22,962 bases of DNA from contig JAZQOM010000018.1 in NCBI GenBank assembly GCA_045627885.1, forward strand, positions 1-22,962. Direction: 5' to 3'. Positions 7,172 through 14,339 of the stretch are shown here, piece by piece (the stretch's first letter is position 1; every line of letters starts with the position of its first letter). Position numbers and translations under genes: made by a program. Below the pieces are notes generated by a model. The model was not told the DNA's origin, made no database searches, and saw only the letters and a list, made by a program, of their open reading frames with translations. The stretch is from CALCTE01 sp045627885 (GTDB lineage: Bacteria; Bacillota; Clostridia; Oscillospirales; CAG-272).

Positions 7172-8449
7172 TCAAACTTTTGAAAAGCCGTAGTCAAGGT
7201 CTTCGATTATGTCGTCTATATCCTCAAGTCCGACGGAGAGTCTTATCATACCCGGGTCGATTCCCGCCGCAAGAAGCTGCTCGTCGGTGAGCTGTCTGTG
7301 CGTTTCGCTCGCCGGATGAAGAACGCAGGTGCGAATATCCGCAACATGAACGACATTGGACGCAAGCTTTAAGCTGTCCATAAATCTTATTGCCGCATCT
7401 CTGCCGCCGGCTATCTCAAAAGAAATTACTCCGGACGCACCGAGAGGGAGATATTTCTTTGCAAGCTCGTCGTATTTGTAGCCCTTTGCACCCGGATAGT
7501 TTACGCTCTTTACCTTGCCCGTCGTCTCGAGATATTTTGCGACTGTTTCCGCCTGACGGCAGTATTTTTCCATTCTGAGCGCAAGTGTTTCGAGTCCGAG
7601 ATTGAGAAGGAATGCGGAATTTGCCGCGGGATATGCGCCGAAATCACGCATGAGCTGCATACGCGCCTTTGTGATATATGCAGCCTTGCCGATATCGTTT
7701 ACATAAGATACGCCGTGGTAGCTCTCGTCGGGCTTAACAAAATCATTGTAAAAGAGCTCGCCCGTATAATCGAAGTTGCCGGAATCGACTATAACGCCGC
7801 CGACCTGCAAAGCGTGGCCGTCCATATACTTTGTGGTGGAGTGCATTACTATATCGGCGCCGTGTTCTATCGGGCGGCAGAGCACGGGAGTTGCAAATGT
7901 ATTGTCCACGATGAGCGGCACTCCGTGACTGTGCGCGATTCTTGCAAATTTTTCGATATCGAGAACGCTTATCGTCGGATTTGCTATCGTTTCTCCGAAG
8001 ACTGCCTTGGTGTTCTTTTTGAACTTTTTGCCAATCTCCTCCTCAGAATCGTCGGGATTTACGAAGATGCACTCTATTCCGAGCTTTTTGAGAGTTACGG
8101 CAAAGAGGTTGACCGTTCCGCCGTAAATGCTCGTCGATGCTATGAAGCTGTCTCCCGCAGAGCAGAGATTGAGTATGCTTATAAGCGATGCCGCCTGTCC
8201 GGACGAGGTGCACATTGCGCCGACGCCGCCCTCAAGGTCGGCTATCTTCTTTTCCACGCATTCCACGGTGGGATTTGAGAATCTCGAATACATGTGCGCG
8301 GTGGGGAGATTGAAAAGCTCTCCTATATGCTCCGTACTGTCAAAGCGGTATGTCGTGCTCTGGCATATCGGCATTACCTGCGGCGCTCCGTTTGCGGCGC
8401 GATAGCCCGAGTGAAGGCATTTTGTCGCTATCTTGTATTTCTTTTCCAT
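7172..8449 (-). CDS. metY: O-acetylhomoserine sulfhydrylase (MetY type)
   Basis: A PLP-dependent Cys/Met metabolism enzyme of 425 residues, expected to make homocysteine from O-acetylhomoserine and sulfide. Visible motifs are YSRFSNPT (54-61, cofactor phosphate/active-site region), SSGQAA (82-87), DNTFATP (182-188, PLP-ring Asp) and HSTTKYMDGH with the Schiff-base Lys207. The length, above the roughly 380-400 of MetB/MetC, and the extended segment after the lysine favour the O-acetylhomoserine sulfhydrylase group. Cystathionine gamma-synthase or a methionine lyase is the alternative. AGGAAG is ten bases before the ATG. It shares the operon with asd, which supplies the homoserine branch. Confidence 0.88.
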   Translation of the reverse strand: MEKKYKIATKCLHSGYRAANGAPQVMPICQSTTYRFDSTEHIGELFNLPTAHMYSRFSNPTVECVEKKIADLEGGVGAMCTSSGQAASLISILNLCSAGDSFIASTSIYGGTVNLFAVTLKKLGIECIFVNPDDSEEEIGKKFKKNTKAVFGETIANPTISVLDIEKFARIAHSHGVPLIVDNTFATPVLCRPIEHGADIVMHSTTKYMDGHALQVGGVIVDSGNFDYTGELFYNDFVKPDESYHGVSYVNDIGKAAYITKARMQLMRDFGAYPAANSAFLLNLGLETLALRMEKYCRQAETVAKYLETTGKVKSVNYPGAKGYKYDELAKKYLPLGASGVISFEIAGGRDAAIRFMDSLKLASNVVHVADIRTCVLHPASETHRQLTDEQLLAAGIDPGMIRLSVGLEDIDDIIEDLDYGFSKV

Positions 8450-8480
8450 TATCTGAACACTTCCTTTTTGTGATTATTTA

Positions 8481-9362
8481 TCAGATTAGTTTTGCAAAGC
8501 CCGTAGCGAAAAGTATGACTATTCCCAAAAGAATACGATACCATCCGAATATGACGAAGCTGTGCTTTTTTATGTAGTCGATAAAGAACTTTATCGCAAA
8601 TACCGAAACTATAAACGAGACGATAAATCCGACGAAAATGAGCATCCACTCAAACGCCGCAAGTCCGCCCGCTCCGTGCAAAAGCTTGAGAAAAGACGCT
8701 CCGAACATTACGGGAATGGCGAGGAAGAACGAAAATTCCGCCGCGACCGTTCGCGATGTTCCGAGAATGGTTGCGCCGAGTATCGTTGAGCCGGAACGCG
8801 ATGTTCCCGGTATCAGCGCGAGCGTCTGGAAGCATCCTATGAAAAACGCCTTTGAAAAGCTGAGCTTTTCGATACTGTCCGTACTTACCGTATGCTTTGT
8901 ATTCTCGAGCCACAGAAACGCAAAGCCGTACACGATGAGCGCCATGGCTATAACAAACGGCGTTGACAGGACACTGTCTACGGCATCCTCCAAAAAGTAT
9001 CCGACTATCGCCGCGGGAACGCAGGCAAGCGCTATTTTGAACCACATAAGCCAAGTCGGCTTATCGTTTCCCATGCTCTTAAAAAACAGCGCCGTATCCT
9101 TTTTTACGCCATTCCCGTAGCTTGCACCCTCCGGCTTTTTATACGGGAAAAGCTTTGTGAAGTAAAGCACAACGACCGCGATTATCGAGCCGAGCTGAAT
9201 TACCACCCTGAAAATATTGAAAAAGCCGTCCGATACATTCTTGAACGAAAGAAGATTCTCAAACAGTATCAAATGCGCCGTACTGCTTATGGGAAGCCAT
9301 TCCGTTATTCCCTGAATTATGCCGAGAATAACCGCTTTGATAAAATTAAAAAGTGATGTCAT
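8481..9362 (-). CDS. uppP: Undecaprenyl-diphosphatase
   Basis: An integral membrane phosphatase that removes one phosphate from undecaprenyl diphosphate, recycling the lipid carrier for peptidoglycan and other wall polymers; family members can confer bacitracin resistance. The 293-residue protein carries the two BacA/UppP signatures: GIIQGITEWLPISSTAH (14-30, Glu21 and His30) and PGTSRSGSTILGA (185-197, Arg189). About eight hydrophobic helices are visible and the length is normal (family about 265-300). It starts one base after the OPT-like gene's stop, with only a weak GGGG ribosome site, so translation probably depends on coupling to that gene. Confidence 0.95.
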   Translation of the reverse strand: MTSLFNFIKAVILGIIQGITEWLPISSTAHLILFENLLSFKNVSDGFFNIFRVVIQLGSIIAVVVLYFTKLFPYKKPEGASYGNGVKKDTALFFKSMGNDKPTWLMWFKIALACVPAAIVGYFLEDAVDSVLSTPFVIAMALIVYGFAFLWLENTKHTVSTDSIEKLSFSKAFFIGCFQTLALIPGTSRSGSTILGATILGTSRTVAAEFSFFLAIPVMFGASFLKLLHGAGGLAAFEWMLIFVGFIVSFIVSVFAIKFFIDYIKKHSFVIFGWYRILLGIVILFATGFAKLI

Positions 9363-9363
9363 A

Positions 9364-11145
9364 TTATACCCCGATTATCCATGAAATTGCAGCTACGAGA
9401 ACGCTCGCCGCGCTCTCTCCCACGATAAGTCCCGCCGCGCCGTCAAGACAAGCGGGCAATTTGGTCTTTATTTTTCCGCCGTTTTTCTTCTTTTCTCCGA
9501 TATCGTGAATAAGTCTTACGATTCCGCCCGTCGCAAAGCAGGCTGAATAGGAAAGCGGAAGTACCGCTCCGAGCGCAAGAGACGCCGCCGGAATCTTCAT
9601 AAGAACGAGTGCCGCGCCTATCGCCGCAGAAAGCAGTATCACTCCGGCATTTGCTCCGCTTTCGAGATATGCGCGCAGTCCCGTCGAAACAGCGGATGAG
9701 GAGTTCACGCCCGAGCGCATAAGCCCGAAAAAGCATATAAGCGATACTGCGGCTCCCACCGTCGCGCCGAAGAAGTGAACAACAAACTGATGCTTTGGAG
9801 ATGCCTCCGTGAGATATCCCGTCTTATACGAATTGGTGAGTTCTCCGGACAAAGCCGCGCAGGCGGCGATAAAGAATACGGAGAGGAACAGCTCGGTAAG
9901 CGTAAGGTCGAATATCGCATCGAGAGCGAGAACGACCGCCGCGCCGATTGCGGCTGACGATATTCCCGCGGTTATTCCCGTTTCCGACCTTGCCGCGATA
10001 AGCGCATGGCAGGCAAAATATACGGCTATTACCACAACAGCGGCAAAAAGCGCGGGGATACCGGCGACAAGCAAAAGAAGATACGCCACGACGAACGCCG
10101 ACATCTTTACGCAGAGCGTGAGTATTCTCGTCTGTATGGGAACACGCACCTCGTATGCCGTCTCGTCATTGAGTATGCGGCGTTCCTTTTCTTCCATCTT
10201 TGAGAGAAGAATATCGAGCACAGTGCCGATTCCGACGCCCAAAAGCATTCCGGCAGACGCCTGCATACAAAGGCTTTGTGCGGCTTCGGCACTGTCGGCA
10301 GCTTTAGTTGCAAAAAGCAACGGCGCTGCAACAAGATGCGACAAAAACGCTCCCGCAAGCATGAACACGGAACGCCTGAAGCCGGCGATATATCCGACTC
10401 CGGCAAGAAGCGGGGAAAAAGCGTATCCCGCCGATGCTCCGGATTTGCCCTTTGCCTCCGCAGAAAACGGTATTGACGGGAATATATCGCGTATCGCGGA
10501 TATGAGTGCCGCAACCGCCGCGCAGATAAAAAATCTGCGTGTCAGCTTCTTTCCGTCTTCGGACGCAAAGGCTTTTGCAACATACGCCGATGCGGACGAC
10601 TCCGGAAACGGCGACGAGCTTCTTGCAATATAATTATTCCTGCAAGCCCACGAAACGGTGAGCGACACGGCAAGAACGGCTACGCAAACAAGCACAAGCG
10701 GAACGGCAACGGCTGAAATCTCCGCGCTCTCGTATGTGCTTTTTACGCCCGACAGCGATTCTATATAATGCTTTTTGTTTGCAAAATATACATCAAAGCC
10801 CGAAAGTCCCGACGGGACAAATCCCGCTGGCTCGTTATAAACCGTCGCGGATGAGCCCGACATCAGCGCGGGCATTACCGCGGAAATAAGCGCGGCTATC
10901 ACGGCGGACGAAACCATGGAGCTCTGCATGAGCGTAACGGTCTCTGACTTGAGCTTATCCGAAACGGCTATCGACAGCACCGCGGAAAGAGCGCACGCCA
11001 TAAGGCACGGAACTATGAAATTCCCGTGCTTTAATCCCGCATATACGGCTGATGCGGAAAGCAGTGCGGCGCCTATCACGCCGAAAACCACGGTTAAGAC
11101 ATTTCGCCTTAAAAAGCCGATGAGTTTTTCCTTATTTGAAAGCAT
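9364..11145 (-). CDS. OPT-family (oligopeptide transporter-like) membrane protein
   Basis: A polytopic membrane protein of 593 residues with 12 or more hydrophobic helices. Diagnostic OPT-like segments are recognisable though diverged: YAGLKHGN (35-42) for the family's YLGLKxG, the MQSSMVSSAV...MPALM stretch (73-95) for the VQTxASAG...PALL region, PFPESSASAYVAKAF (179-193) for PxPxGxAxAEVLKA, and near the C-terminus LPLSYSACFATGGIVR and GLIVGESA, matching the family's LPLSxSxxIFxGG and GLIAGEA. OPT members import peptides or metal chelates; the substrate here is unknown. First gene of the leftward operon, with GAGGT 11 bases before the ATG and a promoter further upstream. Alternative: an OPT relative with another function. 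Confidence 0.7.
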   Translation of the reverse strand: MLSNKEKLIGFLRRNVLTVVFGVIGAALLSASAVYAGLKHGNFIVPCLMACALSAVLSIAVSDKLKSETVTLMQSSMVSSAVIAALISAVMPALMSGSSATVYNEPAGFVPSGLSGFDVYFANKKHYIESLSGVKSTYESAEISAVAVPLVLVCVAVLAVSLTVSWACRNNYIARSSSPFPESSASAYVAKAFASEDGKKLTRRFFICAAVAALISAIRDIFPSIPFSAEAKGKSGASAGYAFSPLLAGVGYIAGFRRSVFMLAGAFLSHLVAAPLLFATKAADSAEAAQSLCMQASAGMLLGVGIGTVLDILLSKMEEKERRILNDETAYEVRVPIQTRILTLCVKMSAFVVAYLLLLVAGIPALFAAVVVIAVYFACHALIAARSETGITAGISSAAIGAAVVLALDAIFDLTLTELFLSVFFIAACAALSGELTNSYKTGYLTEASPKHQFVVHFFGATVGAAVSLICFFGLMRSGVNSSSAVSTGLRAYLESGANAGVILLSAAIGAALVLMKIPAASLALGAVLPLSYSACFATGGIVRLIHDIGEKKKNGGKIKTKLPACLDGAAGLIVGESAASVLVAAISWIIGV

Positions 11146-11185
11146 TCTACCGAATTACCTCTTGTGCATTTTAATTAACTAAATT

Positions 11186-11214
11186 ATTTTACCACGCCGC
11201 GCCGTTAAAATCAA
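11186..11214 (-). promoter_or_regulatory. Promoter of the nine-gene leftward operon
   Basis: On the minus strand TTGATT (11214-11209), 17 bases, TAAAAT (11191-11186), about 41 bases before the OPT-like ATG. The spacer is notably GC-rich. It is the only clear promoter I see upstream of this gene set; internal promoters cannot be excluded. Confidence 0.65.
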
Positions 11215-11287
11215 CTGTTTTATCCAATTTATTTTGAAGTGATTACATTTTACAATAAATACATCGGATTTTTTGCAATAATTGATG

Positions 11288-11317
11288 TTGACGCTGCGGC
11301 TATCACTGTGATATAAT
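11288..11317 (+). promoter_or_regulatory. Promoter of the GH36-like gene
   Basis: TTGACG (11288-11293), 18 bases, perfect TATAAT (11312-11317), 30 bases before the ATG at 11348. It is divergent from the leftward operon promoter, with about 73 bp between the two -35 boxes, AT-rich and without another gene. Confidence 0.8.
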
Positions 11318-11347
11318 TAAACTACACAAATATTTGCGAGGTACTAT

Positions 11348-14194
11348 ATGAAACTTTCATCGAAAATGACGGCATTCTTTCTTGCGGTTTTGATTGTCCT
11401 CCCGTGTGCGGTTTTTACTTCGTCCGCCGCGGATGGCTGGACGGTAATCGACGAATGCAATACAAGCTATGTCCGCTTCATCGACAAAGACGGAACGGTT
11501 CACGACCACTCAAAGGATACTCGCAGTGAAGCCGTGGATTCGCTTTCGGGCGGAGATGTCACTTTCTGGAGCGGCGAGCATCTTTATTCCGGAACAGGTC
11601 ACACGGTGACGGGCTCCGTCGCCTGCGAGCTTACATTTATCGGAACGGGCTTCCGCTATGTTCTTCAGTACAGAGGCCCCGCCGACGGCTACGGCACGGC
11701 GGTAGATGTCTACATCGACGGCAAGTACAGCAAGACGGTAACCGGAATCAACGGCAACAATCTCACCGACAGATACACGGCTTATGAAGTGACGGGACTT
11801 GCCGACAAGCAGCACACCGTAAGATTCCTGTCGCATGACGGCGTAAGAGTCTTCTTCGACAGCTTTGAGCTTTTGCTCGGCACAAATTCCGAAGGCGACA
11901 TCGAAGAGGGAGATGTCACAAGCAACAGCTCCGTCGATGCCGACGATGCAATTTATCTGCTCTACCACATCTTCTTTGAGAATAAATATCCCGTAAAGCA
12001 GGACTGCGACTTCAACAAGAGCGGCGCGGTCGATGCCGACGATGCGATATATCTTTTGTACCATGTATTTTTCGAAAACAAGTATCCGCTCGGAAATCTT
12101 AAGCTGACAATTAACGGCGCCGCATCCTCGATGACCGTCGAAGAAAGCGGCGGAAAGCCGTACATAAGCTCACTTTTGCACGGAAAAGATGAGTGCGTAA
12201 CTAAAAAATCAGAGCTTCCCCTGCCGACGGATTTCGCCTTCCCAGTAACATGGGAATTTGCAGGTCAAGCGGATTACAAAGACGGAGTAAATGAGGGCAA
12301 ATCGATAAAATTCCGCGACTGCGCGCACGGTCTTGAATTCAAATACAACATCTGCACAAACGCAAAGGAAGAAGCACCGTTTTTGATAAGCTCGGAGCTT
12401 AAAAACAACTCCGGCTCCGCAGTAAGATACACCGCGGGCAACATATTCGCCGTAAACGCTCATCTTCCCGATTCCACCGCGTGGATGTTCGCAAAGGAAA
12501 GCGGAAGAGCCGAGAGTATTTATCCCCAGATTCAAGGCGGCGATGGCTTATACAAAACAAAGATGAATAACGGCGCAAATGTAAGCGCCTGGTGCAGAAC
12601 ATATCAGGGACACAACAACAACGGATTTATTCCGCTCGTGTACTTCGATATGGGAACAAAAGGCTTATACGCCGCGCTCGAATGGACGGCGGGCAGAGTC
12701 AACGCCACAGCCGGAGAAAACGGAAATGTTGCGATATCGGTCGATATGAACTATGTTCACGAGCTTGAGGGAGTCAACGATTGCGGACAGATATTCAAAA
12801 CGACGGTGAAAGCGGGAGATACTTTCGTAAATCCGACCGTATATATCGCCGCGTACGACGGAAATGTCGATGACGGCTCAAATATGTTCAAAAACTGGTT
12901 CTTCAAATATATGCTTCCCGCAAATCTTCGCGAAGACGAAAATGAGCCTCTCAATCAGATGGATATGCAGTGGGGCTACAATGTTTCGGACTGCGGAATC
13001 CAGTCGATAAAATGGGACTACGGCTGGTGGTCTAACGAGTCCACCGACAAGTCGTACAAGACTCTCGAGGGCTCTTGGGTTGTCCGTTCAAACGATTATC
13101 TCGGCGTTTTCAGAGGCTCGGGAGTTGCGACGCTGAGAGAGTTTTCGGACTTGGCAAGCAGAGAGGGCGTTAAGATGACGCTGTATATGCTCTTACACGC
13201 GAGCATCAACGCGGACGGCTCTCCGAACACAACAGAGGGTGAGTTCAACACGGTATCTCATCCCGATTGGTTTACAAACAGACTCATTGACAGAGGAATG
13301 GGCGTATGCGCAGACCTCGGTAATGTCGAGTGCGTAAGCTATCTGCAGGAAACGATGGCGAAATTTATGAATGAAAATCGCATCGCCACCTGGAGAAGCG
13401 ACTTTGAGCCCATCGCATACTATTCCGACAAAGCAAACCGCCACGAGGGTAACGGCTCCGATGTTCAGTATTGGGGCACAAGGGGACTTTCGGAGCTCTT
13501 GGAATACCTTATTGAAAATGTAAAGGGATTCAGATACGAATGCTGCAGTGCCGGCGGAAGCATGAAGGATTTGTTTATTGCAAAATACGCATCCTGCTTC
13601 AATGTTGACGACTCTGCAAACTATCTGTCACTGCGCACATCATTCTATGATTCGTCATTCTGCCTCCACCCCGTACAGATTCAGCAGCCCTGCAATATCG
13701 GAAGCTTTATTTACGGTCAGTCCAATATGTATCCGAAATACGACGAAAAGTATGCGGCGGCTGTAAGAAAAATGGGCTTCGAAAGCATAATGCTTTCCGG
13801 TATTATGGTGACGGGAGTTTACTGCGATGACAATGTCAGAAGCGACCTCACATCTTATCTCGAATACTACAACGAATTTGTAAAACCGCTCATCAGAAAC
13901 GGCAACCTCTACCACATTCTCCCCCGTCCCGACGGAACAAACTGGGATGGCGTGATGTATGTCGATAAAGACACCAAAGCCGAAGCGATAATGTTCTTGT
14001 TCAAGCCGAGCGATACAGTATCGAAAACAATAACCGTAAAGGCTCAGGGTCTTGACCCCGACGCAACATACAGCGTGAGATTAAAGGACAAATTCGGCGT
14101 ATCGACAAAGACGGGAAAAGAGCTTATGGAAACCGGTTTAAGCGTTACCATCGATACCGTGGGCTCACAGATAATAAGATTTGTCAAAAAGTAA
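11348..14194 (+). CDS. Secreted GH36-like alpha-galactosidase with internal dockerin
   Basis: A 948-residue exported glycosidase. A signal peptide (about 1-28, cut near SSAADG) is followed by a beta-rich domain resembling a carbohydrate-binding module (33-177), a two-repeat dockerin-like segment (188-248), then a GH36/melibiase-type catalytic region. Residues 251-530 fit the N-terminal beta domain and 540-840 the barrel. WDYGWW (556-561) aligns with the family's DDGWF. The segment ending in WRSDFEP aligns with the nucleophile motif KWDxN, giving Asp685. ECCSAGG...FNVDDSA aligns with the CSGGG...SDxTD region, giving Asp754 as likely acid/base. The C-terminus (about 860-948) is a beta domain. 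Likely substrates are alpha-galactosides, but changed motif residues leave specificity open. GAGG lies six bases before the ATG. Monocistronic, with own promoter and terminator. Confidence 0.82.
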   Translation: MKLSSKMTAFFLAVLIVLPCAVFTSSAADGWTVIDECNTSYVRFIDKDGTVHDHSKDTRSEAVDSLSGGDVTFWSGEHLYSGTGHTVTGSVACELTFIGTGFRYVLQYRGPADGYGTAVDVYIDGKYSKTVTGINGNNLTDRYTAYEVTGLADKQHTVRFLSHDGVRVFFDSFELLLGTNSEGDIEEGDVTSNSSVDADDAIYLLYHIFFENKYPVKQDCDFNKSGAVDADDAIYLLYHVFFENKYPLGNLKLTINGAASSMTVEESGGKPYISSLLHGKDECVTKKSELPLPTDFAFPVTWEFAGQADYKDGVNEGKSIKFRDCAHGLEFKYNICTNAKEEAPFLISSELKNNSGSAVRYTAGNIFAVNAHLPDSTAWMFAKESGRAESIYPQIQGGDGLYKTKMNNGANVSAWCRTYQGHNNNGFIPLVYFDMGTKGLYAALEWTAGRVNATAGENGNVAISVDMNYVHELEGVNDCGQIFKTTVKAGDTFVNPTVYIAAYDGNVDDGSNMFKNWFFKYMLPANLREDENEPLNQMDMQWGYNVSDCGIQSIKWDYGWWSNESTDKSYKTLEGSWVVRSNDYLGVFRGSGVATLREFSDLASREGVKMTLYMLLHASINADGSPNTTEGEFNTVSHPDWFTNRLIDRGMGVCADLGNVECVSYLQETMAKFMNENRIATWRSDFEPIAYYSDKANRHEGNGSDVQYWGTRGLSELLEYLIENVKGFRYECCSAGGSMKDLFIAKYASCFNVDDSANYLSLRTSFYDSSFCLHPVQIQQPCNIGSFIYGQSNMYPKYDEKYAAAVRKMGFESIMLSGIMVTGVYCDDNVRSDLTSYLEYYNEFVKPLIRNGNLYHILPRPDGTNWDGVMYVDKDTKAEAIMFLFKPSDTVSKTITVKAQGLDPDATYSVRLKDKFGVSTKTGKELMETGLSVTIDTVGSQIIRFVKK

Positions 14195-14210
14195 AAATCA
14201 ATAATTAAAG

Positions 14211-14244
14211 AAGCGCTCGATTTTACAAAATCGGGCGCTTTTTT
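14211..14244 (+). terminator. Intrinsic terminator of the GH36-like gene
   Basis: AAGCGCTCGATTT pairs with AAATCGGGCGCTT (one G-U), with a four-base loop and six T at the end (14239-14244). It begins 17 bases past the stop codon. Confidence 0.85.
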
Positions 14245-14279
14245 CGTCTCGCTTCTCTGCAATATGACAAAAAATTTTC

Positions 14280-14308
14280 TTGACTAATATATGAATGTAG
14301 TGTAAAAT
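14280..14308 (+). promoter_or_regulatory. Promoter of the permuted-SBP gene
   Basis: TTGACT (14280-14285), 17 bases, TAAAAT (14303-14308). Transcription would begin near 14315. An in-frame ATG at 14307 falls inside the -10 box and so cannot be the start codon; translation begins at 14340. Confidence 0.75.
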
Positions 14309-14339
14309 GTCAGTAACATTAAAGAAAGGAAGATTTTTT

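Noticed and set aside
14307..14339. Longer N-terminus of the zinc-ribbon protein starting at 14307
   Set aside because: That ATG is part of the predicted -10 box, and AAAGGAAG is placed for ATG 14340, from which the zinc ribbon starts at once.
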